This document shows positions 16,764 through 24,743 of a DNA stretch of 64,000 nucleotides, piece by piece (the first letter of the stretch is position 1; every line of letters starts with the position of its first letter). Origin of the DNA: an uncultured Eubacteriales bacterium (GTDB lineage Bacteria; Bacillota; Clostridia; Oscillospirales; Oscillospiraceae); NCBI GenBank assembly GCA_902475855.1, contig CABSBF010000003.1, forward strand, positions 1-64,000, given 5' to 3'. The notes under the pieces are model-generated. The model had not been told where the DNA came from. It saw only the letters and a list, made by a program, of their open reading frames with translations, and did not search any database. Position numbers and translations under genes: made by a program.

Positions 16764-16927
16764 TCAAAACGCCTCTTTCGCGGATATATCCTCATTTTTT
16801 CGTAGTTTCTATTCATCTTAGCACATTCCGCAGAAAGAATCAATCCTATCTGTCAAAAAAACGTCTCCCGCAAATTTCCCGCATACTTCACCGCTGCCGT
16901 GGCACAATACTGCCGAGGTGACCGCTA

Positions 16928-17359
16928 ATGCAGAACGATATTTCCATGCTCAATTCCATCCGTAAGACCACGCAGATGGGCTGCTACGGAATCCGGACCG
17001 TGCTGAGTGAAACCGAGGATCACGAGATGCGGGAAGCGCTGCGCTCCCAGCTTGCCGAATATGAGAATATTTATTCCGAGGCCGACCGTCTGCTGCGTGA
17101 GCGCGAGGGGCGGGTCAAAAGTGTCAGCCCCCTTGCGCGCTGCGGCTCGGCGATGTCGGCGAAGATGAAGGTGCGCATGAGCGACGACCCGACCTCCAAG
17201 ATCGCCGAGCTGATGTTACAGGGCAACACACGCGGGATGATCAAGAGCGTACAGAACATCCGCTCCATGGGTCTGCTCGACCCGAAGGTGTCCGGGCTTT
17301 CCAATCGCCTGCTTCAGACCGAACAGGCCAATATCGACCAGATGAAGGGGTTTTTATGA
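16928..17359 (+). CDS. Hypothetical helical protein
   Basis: 143 residues, apparently a bundle of long helices: LNSIRKTTQMGCYGIRTVLS, SQLAEYENIYSEADRLLRER, and KIAELMLQGNTRGMIKSVQN. No signal or membrane segment. It lies just upstream of the spore-wall-like peptidoglycan-binding cluster and could belong to it. I cannot assign a family. Confidence 0.75.
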   Translation: MQNDISMLNSIRKTTQMGCYGIRTVLSETEDHEMREALRSQLAEYENIYSEADRLLREREGRVKSVSPLARCGSAMSAKMKVRMSDDPTSKIAELMLQGNTRGMIKSVQNIRSMGLLDPKVSGLSNRLLQTEQANIDQMKGFL

Positions 17360-17364
17360 TATCG

Positions 17365-17392
17365 GCAGCGGGCAGTTTTTGATGCCCGCTGC
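17365..17392 (+). terminator. Possible hairpin terminator
   Basis: 10-base perfect arms (17365-17374, 17383-17392; GCAGCGGGCA) follow the helical protein gene. There is no T-run after the stem, so its terminating strength is doubtful. Confidence 0.4.
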
Positions 17393-17413
17393 GCACACTT
17401 CCCCGTCCGGCGG

Positions 17414-17422
17414 CATATACTA
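17414..17422 (+). promoter_or_regulatory. Possible mother-cell sigma (SigE/SigK-like) -10 element
   Basis: CATATACTA matches the SigK -10 pattern CATANNNTA and lies 32 bases before the ATG of the next gene. The -35 side is not distinctive. It is suggested mainly by the spore-wall nature of the genes downstream. Confidence 0.3.
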
Positions 17423-17454
17423 TCGGCAGAACTGTTTTGGAGGTGCAGCAGGCA

Positions 17455-17835
17455 ATGAACGGTTTTCTCAGCATACACAGTTTTACCTCCGCGGCGCGGC
17501 TGCCGGTCGCCGGAGTGACTTTCACCGTAACGCAGCGGCGGCCGGAGGGAACGGAACTGCTGGCAGTACGCATCGCTGACGACAGCGGCCGCATCGAGCC
17601 GCTTTCCTTTCCGGCACCCGACGCTGCGGAAAGCCAGTCACCCGGCGCGGGCGTTCCCTTTGCGCTCGTGGACATCACCGCCGATCATCCGGAATTTGAG
17701 CGCATCATTGTCGAGGGCGTGCAGATTTTCCCCGGCGTCACGACTGATCAGGACTTCGCCCTGATTCCGCTTGCGGAGCAACCGGAGGTCTTCAATATGA
17801 CGGAGATTTTCCGCATCACGCCGCAGAATCTGTAG
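17455..17835 (+). CDS. Small beta-rich protein of the peptidoglycan-binding cluster
   Basis: 126 residues, probably a carboxypeptidase-regulatory-like beta sandwich: GVTFTVTQRRPEGTELLAV then FALVDITADHPEFERIIVEG and a C-terminal EIFRITPQNL. ATG 17455 has GGAGGTG about 11 bases upstream. It precedes the SpoIID-like gene by 8 bases and is likely co-expressed with it. No exact family name. Confidence 0.72.
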   Translation: MNGFLSIHSFTSAARLPVAGVTFTVTQRRPEGTELLAVRIADDSGRIEPLSFPAPDAAESQSPGAGVPFALVDITADHPEFERIIVEGVQIFPGVTTDQDFALIPLAEQPEVFNMTEIFRITPQNL

Positions 17836-17843
17836 GTGGCGTT

Positions 17844-19097
17844 ATGGTGACGGTTCTTCCCTACGTTCCCGAAACCATCACGGTGCATCTCGGCGCGCCG
17901 GACGCCTATGCCGCGAACGTCACGGTCTCCTTCCCGGATTACATCAAAAACGTCGCCTCCAGCGAGATCTATCCCACATGGGAGGAAAGCGCCCTCATCG
18001 CAAACATACTGGCGATCATCTCCTTCGCGCTCAACCGCGTCTACACGGAGTTCTACCGCAGCCGCGGCTACGACTTTGACATCACCGCATCCACAGCCAT
18101 CGACCAGAAATTTATCAACGGGAGAAATTACTTTGCCTCTGTGGAGCGCATCGTTGACGAGATCTTCAACGACTATCTGCGGCAGCAGGGCTTTGTGGAG
18201 CCGCTTGCTGCAAAGTTCTGCAACGGCACGACCGTCACCTGCGCAGGGCTGAGTCAGTGGGGCTCTCAGGCACTCGCGCAGCAGGGGGCAAATTCCGTGG
18301 AAATCCTGCGCAATTACTACGGCAACAGCGTTGAGATTGTCCGAGACGCGCCCATCCGCGGCTACAGCCCCTCCTATCCGGGCGAGGCTCTGCGCGAGGG
18401 CAGCCGCGGGCCGAACGTCGTGCAGGCGCAGGTCATTCTGAATCGTGTCTCTCAGAATTATCCCGCCATTCCGAAGATCAATCCCATTGACGGCATTTTC
18501 GGAAAGCAGACAGAAAACGCCGTCCGCGCCTTCCAGCGCATTTTCAGTCTCAGCGCCGACGGGATCATCGGCAAGGCGACCTGGTATCAGCTCGTGCGTC
18601 TGTATGTCGGTGTAAATAATCTGGCAGAGCTGGAATCACAGGGTCAGACCTTTTACGCCGTAAACTGGCAGTACCGCGAACCCTTGCAGGAAGGCTCGCG
18701 CGGGGAGAGCGTTCGGGCACTGCAATATATGCTCAGCGTCGTTGCAGAGTTTATCAGCAGCGTTCCCGCCCCTGCGATCGACGGCATCTTCGGAGCCGAC
18801 ACGCGCACCGCAGTTGCAGCCTTTCAGCGCTTTGCCGGGCTTTCTCCGGACGGGATTGTCAATGAAGCCACCTGGGATGCACTCTACGACCAGACCGCCG
18901 GAATCGAACGAAGCACATTCTTTGAAACCAGCCGCTTCCGCGCGCCGCAGGAGGATGAGGACGAAGCCGCTCCGGCCGGTCTGATTTTGGACAGTGGGCA
19001 GAAGCTCACCACTGCCGACACTGCCTTCCTGACACAGTTCCCCGGCCAGGTGCTGCGGTACGGCGATTCCGACTTCGACAGGAGGGATATGCTATGA
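17844..19097 (+). CDS. SpoIID-like protein with two peptidoglycan-binding domains
   Basis: 417 residues. The N-terminal half resembles SpoIID/LytB: SEIYPTWEESALIANILAII, and later GLSQWGSQALAQQG before EILRNYYG. Two PG_binding_1 repeats follow (IDGIFGKQTENAVRAFQRIF and IDGIFGADTRTAVAAFQRFA). No signal peptide, as in many mother-cell spore-cortex proteins. It probably binds or remodels cortex or septal peptidoglycan during sporulation (inference). The stop overlaps the next start (ATGA). Confidence 0.82.
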   Translation: MVTVLPYVPETITVHLGAPDAYAANVTVSFPDYIKNVASSEIYPTWEESALIANILAIISFALNRVYTEFYRSRGYDFDITASTAIDQKFINGRNYFASVERIVDEIFNDYLRQQGFVEPLAAKFCNGTTVTCAGLSQWGSQALAQQGANSVEILRNYYGNSVEIVRDAPIRGYSPSYPGEALREGSRGPNVVQAQVILNRVSQNYPAIPKINPIDGIFGKQTENAVRAFQRIFSLSADGIIGKATWYQLVRLYVGVNNLAELESQGQTFYAVNWQYREPLQEGSRGESVRALQYMLSVVAEFISSVPAPAIDGIFGADTRTAVAAFQRFAGLSPDGIVNEATWDALYDQTAGIERSTFFETSRFRAPQEDEDEAAPAGLILDSGQKLTTADTAFLTQFPGQVLRYGDSDFDRRDML

Positions 19098-19660
19098 TTC
19101 CGGTCGTTCCTCTGCGCGCCAGCCCGGTACAATCGCTTCAGATCATGCTGCGCCGCGTCCTGTCCGGTACGCCCTTCCGCACCGCGCTCATTCCGGACGG
19201 AATCTATGGTGAAGAAACGCGACGAGCGGTATCGGAATTTCAGCGCCGGGCCGGACTGCCCGTTACGGGCACAGTTGACCTTTCCACATGGAACGCACTT
19301 GCAGCAGCCTACCGCAACGCCCTCGTTACCGGCGGAAAAGCAGAACCGCTGCAAATCATCCTGCAACCTGAGCAGGTGATCCGCAGCGGGGAAGAAAACA
19401 TTCATCTGTATATCATTCAGGCGCTTCTGATTGCGCTCGACCGGTTCTATCTCGGGCTTCCTCCCGTCGCCATGACCGGAAAGCACGACGCGGCGACGGC
19501 GCAGGCCGTTGTCTGGCTGCAAAAGCGCGCAGGTCTGCCGGCTGACGGCCATGTTGATAAGCACACCTGGCGCCATCTCGTGCATCTTTACCGCCTGATC
19601 TGCGGCGACGGCACAGGGCAGTTTCCCTGCCGTCTCACACATCGGCATCTAGAGATATAG
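19094..19660 (+). CDS. Peptidoglycan-binding-domain protein
   Basis: 188 residues, two PG_binding_1-like modules: IPDGIYGEETRRAVSEFQRR (about residues 34-53) and a second, looser one around KHDAATAQAVVWLQKRAGLP. No catalytic domain. Coupled to the SpoIID-like gene by ATGA. Its end overlaps the convergent UbiA gene by 12 bases. Confidence 0.82.
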   Translation: MIPVVPLRASPVQSLQIMLRRVLSGTPFRTALIPDGIYGEETRRAVSEFQRRAGLPVTGTVDLSTWNALAAAYRNALVTGGKAEPLQIILQPEQVIRSGEENIHLYIIQALLIALDRFYLGLPPVAMTGKHDAATAQAVVWLQKRAGLPADGHVDKHTWRHLVHLYRLICGDGTGQFPCRLTHRHLEI

Positions 19661-20491
19661 CAGCGCCAGCACCAGCGCCGCAAAGACTGCCGCCATGCAG
19701 AGAAGTATCCTGTCATGCAGCAGCACCTCCACGGGGTCGCCGCCGTTCGTGTCGGCTGCACGGCTGTATCTCAGGCAGATACACACCGCCGCGGGCACCG
19801 TCCAGAGCATCCGTTCTCCGGCCATCCCGGCGCCGGCGCTCCAGAGAGAATAAAACACCAGCGCCAGCGTCATGCAAAGCTGCATTGCCCGGTCGAGAAA
19901 GGCGGCGGAATAGAATTCCAACACACGGCGCGAGGCACCCCCTTGCTCCAGCTCCCCCCGGCGTTTTCCAAAGCCAAGATAAAAGGAGAAAAACAGAACG
20001 GTCAGGTAGAGCCAGCTTGAAACCGGCACACCGATGACCGCCGCGCCAAACTGCACGCGCAGAAGAAAGCCGCAGGCAAGAAGCGCAACGTCCAATATTG
20101 GAACATTCTTCAGTTCCAGACTGTAAGCAAGATTCAGCAGAAAGTACGCACCGAGGCACAGCCATGCGTCTGCCGGAAAGCACACCCATACGCCAAACGC
20201 CGCCGCAAGCGCCAGAAGCGCCGCTGCGATCAACCCCGCCTCGGCAGGCCGTACCGCGCCGCTTGCCAGCGGGCGGGTACACTTGCACGGATGGCGGCGG
20301 TCGGCCTCACGGTCGCAGAGATCGTTCAGAATATAGATCACGGAAGCCACCATACAGAAGCATATGAAGGCTGACACCGCGTGCCGCACGGACGCACCGT
20401 CAGAAAGACGCCCGCTGAAGATCAGCGGCAGCAGCACCAGGATATTTTTCAGGCAATGCGCCGGCCGCAGCAGCCGCAGGCGTTGTTTCAT
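19649..20491 (-). CDS. UbiA-type polyprenyl-phosphate transferase (DPPR-synthase-like)
   Basis: 280 residues, about eight membrane helices. The signature NDLCDREADRRHPCK, then TRPLASG, and the N-terminal LRPAHCLKNILVLLPLIF resemble decaprenyl-phosphate phosphoribosyltransferase (Rv3806c family) more than quinone-pathway UbiA. Such enzymes transfer 5-phosphoribosyl to polyprenyl phosphate as the first step to lipid-linked pentose donors. Directly downstream (4-base gap) of two polytopic membrane proteins that could be the GT-C glycosyltransferases using the donor (inference). GGGGGTGA ribosome site. Confidence 0.8.
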   Translation of the reverse strand: MKQRLRLLRPAHCLKNILVLLPLIFSGRLSDGASVRHAVSAFICFCMVASVIYILNDLCDREADRRHPCKCTRPLASGAVRPAEAGLIAAALLALAAAFGVWVCFPADAWLCLGAYFLLNLAYSLELKNVPILDVALLACGFLLRVQFGAAVIGVPVSSWLYLTVLFFSFYLGFGKRRGELEQGGASRRVLEFYSAAFLDRAMQLCMTLALVFYSLWSAGAGMAGERMLWTVPAAVCICLRYSRAADTNGGDPVEVLLHDRILLCMAAVFAALVLALLYL

Positions 20492-20495
20492 GGCT

Positions 20496-21704
20496 TCACC
20501 CCCTGAGAAAACGAAGTATGCTCCCATAACCCGGCAGATTCAATACAAGCAGGCACGCGCCGTAGACGCACAAAAGCGGCACGGCGGTTTTTCTTCTCCG
20601 GGCGCTGCCGCAGAGCAGGAGTCCGACGATCAGAAGCTGCGCCGGATAGTGGTGCAGCGAATAGAGAAACGCCTCCTTGAGGCCGTATTGCAGCAGTCCG
20701 TGCAGCAGAAGGTTCAGTGCCAGCACTGCAAGCGGCGCACAGAGGCGACGGTCGCGCCGCGCCGTGACCGTCGCCCATACAAGCAGCGCAAAAAAGCCGC
20801 TTGCCGCAGCCGTAACCGGCCAGGACGCGGACGGCACAAAGGAAAGCGCATCTCCTGCGAAGTCGCCGAAAGGTGACTGCATCTGCAACGAGATGACAAA
20901 GCCTGTCGAGCCGAAAAAGGCATAAAACACACGGCGCAGTGCCGGAAGAAAACCGAAATGGTCACCATAATTCCGAACACTGTTCAGCCCGCCGGAAATC
21001 AGATTTCGGAAGAACACCGTCCGCACCGGAGAGGCCGCAATCAGCACAAAAAAAGCCGCTGTCCCGCCTGCCAGCGTCAGCAGGCGTTTTTTCCATGTGC
21101 CGCCGGAAAACAGCACGATCGCCGCCCAGAGAACGCCGTTCGTCACGGTCACTCCCGCGGCCAGCGTTCCAAGCAGTGCCGTCACAGGTGCGTTTCCGCG
21201 CCGTGCGAAATAGAAGCTCAGCACGAGCAGCAGCGCAGAAAGCGCGTAGCTCTCCCCCACAAAGCAAAAAAACAGCACGCTGAACGAGGCCGCATAAATC
21301 CCGCACAGCAGCAGTGCGCAGCCGGTTTTCATGCGGTACTGCGTTTCAAAAATGCGGTCAAGAGCGTAAATTGTCCCAATCGTCATCAGGCACTGTCCTG
21401 CGACGATCAGGATATAATGCGTCTGCAAGCTGACCGCGCCGAGGAGTCCCTGCTCGGCCAGCGTCATAAGCCAGCCCAGCACGATCAGCAGCGGATGTTT
21501 GATGATGCGCAGGGAGGTGTCCATTTCCGCCGAGAAAAACTTGTTTACATAATACACATCATCCGCCGAAAACAGGCGGTCGTTGTGCGCGTTTTCGATT
21601 TGGTACAACCCGCTGCGGACAAGCAGGACAAACACCGCCGCGTAAATCAGGCTCACAATCGCGAAGAAAACGCAGCGGCAAATAAACTGCCGGCGGCTCC
21701 TCAT
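20496..21704 (-). CDS. Polytopic membrane protein, GT-C-like glycosyltransferase candidate
   Basis: 402 residues with roughly ten membrane segments. The first extracytoplasmic loop contains NAHNDRLFSADDVYY, an acidic motif placed as in GT-C enzymes. No other recognisable domain. ATG 21704 overlaps the preceding stop (ATGA) and has a GAGGAG ribosome site. Likely part of a surface glycan assembly unit with the flanking genes; exact function unknown. Confidence 0.7.
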   Translation of the reverse strand: MRSRRQFICRCVFFAIVSLIYAAVFVLLVRSGLYQIENAHNDRLFSADDVYYVNKFFSAEMDTSLRIIKHPLLIVLGWLMTLAEQGLLGAVSLQTHYILIVAGQCLMTIGTIYALDRIFETQYRMKTGCALLLCGIYAASFSVLFFCFVGESYALSALLLVLSFYFARRGNAPVTALLGTLAAGVTVTNGVLWAAIVLFSGGTWKKRLLTLAGGTAAFFVLIAASPVRTVFFRNLISGGLNSVRNYGDHFGFLPALRRVFYAFFGSTGFVISLQMQSPFGDFAGDALSFVPSASWPVTAAASGFFALLVWATVTARRDRRLCAPLAVLALNLLLHGLLQYGLKEAFLYSLHHYPAQLLIVGLLLCGSARRRKTAVPLLCVYGACLLVLNLPGYGSILRFLRG

Positions 21705-23128
21705 GGCTCCCACTCCTCTGCCGGAATAAAAAGAAACTCAATATCGCCCGGCGCTTCATAAAAATAGCGGCGGCAGAGCTTCTGCGTGTCCGCATCCCAG
21801 AGATACTCCGCGTGCGGGAATTGCGGCAGGACGATCTGCGTTCTTTTTTCGTCCATCGCAGCGGCAACCGCTGCCTCGCGCACCAGCTCCGCCGTATGGA
21901 TGGGCAAAAACAGATACAGACAGCCCGCAAAGACCCCAAGTGCAGCCGTCCCCGCCGCAACTCTCTGCCAGACGGCACTGCCGCGCAGTCCCAACGTCTG
22001 CAAAAGCTGCATGCCGGTCAGCAGCAGAAAAACATAGCTCAAAAACAGGCAGCGCGGACCGATGGGCGTAACGATGACCAGCGGCGCGGCCGCCGCCAGT
22101 GCGCTGCACAGGAAAAAGCCTCCCCGTCTCCGCTGTGCACCGTCCAAACGGCGCAGGACAGTGAATCCCAGCGACGCAAACCATACTGCCGCTGCAGCGC
22201 CCTGCCCCGGCAGCTTCGCCGCAAACCATACGACAGGGATCGCCAAGCCGGCCCCCGGAAGAATGTCTGCCTTTTTCTGCGTCCGCAGCAGCAGTGCAAG
22301 CGCAGATGCTGTCAGACCGGTATAGACAACCGGACAGTCTGAGAGGAGCAAGCGCAGAATCTCCGGCAGGTTTTCCCGCGCCGTCGCGCACAGGCCGGAG
22401 AGCCCTCCCGCCATCTGGTAAGCCGACCCAACCTGTGTGACCATCCGATAGCTGGGCGAGGAAAAAAGCAGTGCCGCGCCCAACACGGCTCCCGTCAAAA
22501 AGCTCAGCAGCCCCGGTGACCAGCGTTTTTGTACTTTTCGGCACCAAAGCAGCAAAATAATTCCGGCACAAACGGAATAGACCGTATCATTTTCCACAAA
22601 AAGCTGTGCAGAAAACGCCATCACTCCAAGCGCGGCACAGCGCCCCGGTGATTCCCGCCTTTTCTCAAGGCCGTAAAACAGCAGCCACAGTGCAGCCAGC
22701 AGCAGCACGGCCGGCGGAACATAGTTGAAAAAACCCGCAGCCCACGGATAGATCTGCCGGAACATCTCACGCGGCAGAGCAAAGCAGCCAGCAGCCAGCA
22801 GCAGAAATCCAGCCTTTGAGCGCACGCCCGCCGCCTTCGCCGCAAAGATCATCAGACACAGCGCGATCCCTGTCCGCAGAATTTCACGCAGCACGGGACG
22901 GCTGCCGGAAAGATAGGCCAGAAGATTGCCTAAAATCCGTGGGTTTGTCGTTTTCCAGCGAAATACAATTTCCCGGAACAAATCGCCCGCCGTATGGATG
23001 GTTCGCCCCAGGCCCTCGCGATACCAGTCGTCGCCCGTCAGGGGAAACAGCCAAAACAGCACCGCAAGCGCCGCCGTCATTGCCGCCAGTAGCAGTCCCC
23101 AATGCAGTTTTTCCCGCCGCTGCTGCAT
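21701..23128 (-). CDS. Polytopic membrane protein, GT-C/DUF6056-like
   Basis: 475 residues, about eleven membrane helices and a soluble C-terminal tail. The first loop has the acidic pair FPLTGDDWYREG, and TTNPRILGNLLAYLSG and PWAAGFFNYVPPA further along are reminiscent of DUF6056-type proteins of surface polysaccharide loci. First gene of the three-gene unit ending with the UbiA-type transferase. Promoter at 23160-23188. Confidence 0.7.
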   Translation of the reverse strand: MQQRREKLHWGLLLAAMTAALAVLFWLFPLTGDDWYREGLGRTIHTAGDLFREIVFRWKTTNPRILGNLLAYLSGSRPVLREILRTGIALCLMIFAAKAAGVRSKAGFLLLAAGCFALPREMFRQIYPWAAGFFNYVPPAVLLLAALWLLFYGLEKRRESPGRCAALGVMAFSAQLFVENDTVYSVCAGIILLLWCRKVQKRWSPGLLSFLTGAVLGAALLFSSPSYRMVTQVGSAYQMAGGLSGLCATARENLPEILRLLLSDCPVVYTGLTASALALLLRTQKKADILPGAGLAIPVVWFAAKLPGQGAAAAVWFASLGFTVLRRLDGAQRRRGGFFLCSALAAAAPLVIVTPIGPRCLFLSYVFLLLTGMQLLQTLGLRGSAVWQRVAAGTAALGVFAGCLYLFLPIHTAELVREAAVAAAMDEKRTQIVLPQFPHAEYLWDADTQKLCRRYFYEAPGDIEFLFIPAEEWEP

Positions 23129-23159
23129 TCTGTTTTCCCCCTACTTATATAGTATTAGC

Positions 23160-23188
23160 ATTATACCAATCAGGAGAATAAAAAACAA
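23160..23188 (-). promoter_or_regulatory. Promoter for the membrane glycosylation-like operon
   Basis: Minus strand TTGTTT (23183-23188), 17-base spacer, TATAAT (23160-23165). The -35 lies inside the terminator stem of the upstream yibE/F-like gene. Confidence 0.65.
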
Positions 23189-23211
23189 GAGCCGGGGTTC
23201 GGCCCTTGTTT
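23177..23211 (-). terminator. Terminator of the YibE/F gene
   Basis: Arms 23183-23193 and 23201-23211 (one mismatch), followed on the minus strand by a T-run (23177-23182). Confidence 0.75.
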
Positions 23212-23217
23212 TGTAGT

Positions 23218-24435
23218 TTATTCTTTCTTTTGCGGGAGCTGCACGCCCTCCCGCGGCTCCGGCTTTGCATTCGCCATCAGGATGGAACTGATGAATGCCG
23301 TGATCGGCACGGAAAGAATCACGCCGATGCTGCTGGAGATGCCACTGATGACCTCTCTTGCCAGATAAGCCGAGCTGAAAAGCTGATGCGGCTGCAAGCC
23401 GAGAGAATACAGATACAAAATCAGTGTAAAACTGCTGCCGAAGAAGGCAAGAATCAGCGTGTTGGTCATCGTGCCGACCATATCGCGGCCGATGTTCATT
23501 CCGGAACGAAAGAGCTGACGGCGGTTCAGCGTGGGGTTGACCGCGTGAACCTCGGAGAGCGCAGATGAGATACTCATTGCCACGTCCATAACCGCGCCGA
23601 GGGCACTGATGATGACGCCTCCGACCAGCAGCCCCCTGAGCTTCAGAGGTACGCCGTCCTGCCGGAGCTGCAAAAGCGGTTCAACCTCGGAATTGCGCAG
23701 GCCGTCCACCTTTGCAAGCGTCTGCGCAAGCAGTCCGAAAAGGAGCGCGATGCCCATGCCCAGTACCGTGCCGAGCAGGGCGCAGGCCGTTTTGCGCGAC
23801 ACACCACCGAGCAGTACGAAGCAGACCGCCGCTGCATATACACACACGAGGAAAACCGTCAAAAGTGTCGGCGCGCCCTTCATCAAAAGCGGAAGCAAAA
23901 TCCAGAACAGGCAGGCCAGCGTGACCAGCAGACCGATCAGGGATTTCGCGCCGGTTTTACCGCCGACGAGGACGGTCACAACAAGGAAAAGCGCTGCAAC
24001 AAGAAGGATAGCCGGTTCGCGGTTGTATTCAAACACCGTCGCGCGCAGGTCGCCGTTTTCATAAACGGAGATTTGCAGGGTGACGCCGTTTCCCGCCTTG
24101 AGCGGGACGCCGTAAATCGGCGCAACGTAGTTGTAAACCTGAAGCTGCTTTCCGGCGTAATCGCCGGTGGTGACATCCACGAGCATGAGCTGCTCGCCGC
24201 GATAAGCGTCGTCAGAGCGTTCGTCTTTCTCCGTCGAGTCAGAAAGGATCTGCACAATCTTGCCGTTTTCATAGACGGTGTGCGCGGCGTCGGTCTCCTC
24301 CTCCGGTTCCGGCCGGACGGCATATCCCACCACGGCAAACAGCACCGCAGCGACGGCAAGCACCAGAACCGACCAGCGGTTCTCCCGCAGCCATTGGCCG
24401 AACGTCCTCTTGCGGCGGACTTTCATTTTTTTCAT
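23218..24435 (-). CDS. YibE/F family membrane protein
   Basis: 405 residues. After an N-terminal membrane helix and an extracytoplasmic beta region (residues 50-150), about seven helices carry the YibE/F blocks: GGKTGAKSLIGLLVTLACLF, ISALGAVMDVAMSISSALSE and GRDMVGTMTNTLILAFFGSS. The role of the family is unknown, though transport of a small solute has been proposed. The start at 24435 has AAAGGAG; upstream in-frame Mets are rejected because the promoter lies inside them. Confidence 0.88.
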   Translation of the reverse strand: MKKMKVRRKRTFGQWLRENRWSVLVLAVAAVLFAVVGYAVRPEPEEETDAAHTVYENGKIVQILSDSTEKDERSDDAYRGEQLMLVDVTTGDYAGKQLQVYNYVAPIYGVPLKAGNGVTLQISVYENGDLRATVFEYNREPAILLVAALFLVVTVLVGGKTGAKSLIGLLVTLACLFWILLPLLMKGAPTLLTVFLVCVYAAAVCFVLLGGVSRKTACALLGTVLGMGIALLFGLLAQTLAKVDGLRNSEVEPLLQLRQDGVPLKLRGLLVGGVIISALGAVMDVAMSISSALSEVHAVNPTLNRRQLFRSGMNIGRDMVGTMTNTLILAFFGSSFTLILYLYSLGLQPHQLFSSAYLAREVISGISSSIGVILSVPITAFISSILMANAKPEPREGVQLPQKKE

Positions 24436-24475
24436 GGGCACAGCTCCTTTGCCGGGAATATCAAAACACGGATTC

Positions 24476-24504
24476 AGCATAACAAGAACTGACAAAAAAG
24501 TCAA
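24476..24504 (-). promoter_or_regulatory. Sigma-A promoter for the YibE/F gene
   Basis: Minus strand TTGACT (24499-24504), 17-base spacer, TATGCT (24476-24481), about 40 bases upstream of the chosen ATG. Confidence 0.7.
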
Positions 24505-24743
24505 GTCCGCGGAAAATGCCGCCCTCGCTTTGTCCAATATATACAAAAACGTGTCTTCTTTTTTTACATAACCCAAAGCTGTTTTTTACATTGCACAGCT
24601 TTTCTTTTTCGTAAAAATATGGTATCATTGAATATAACCTAGAGTGGGAAATCTCCATTTTGGGATGCCGCCGCGCCGCCGTCAGACGGCGCAGTCCGTC
24701 CCATACGGGCATTTCCACCGGGGAAAACGAAGGAGGAATTTAC
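24505..24743 (+). other. Leader region of the large surface protein gene
   Basis: Non-coding region between divergent genes. It is AT-rich up to about 24640, with candidate -10 hexamers TATCAT (24623-24628) and TATAAC (24633-24638) but no convincing -35. A short GC-rich stem (CGCCGT/ACGGCG, 24677-24691) lies in the presumed 5' UTR. AGGAGG at 24731-24736 is the ribosome site of the following gene. Confidence 0.4.
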
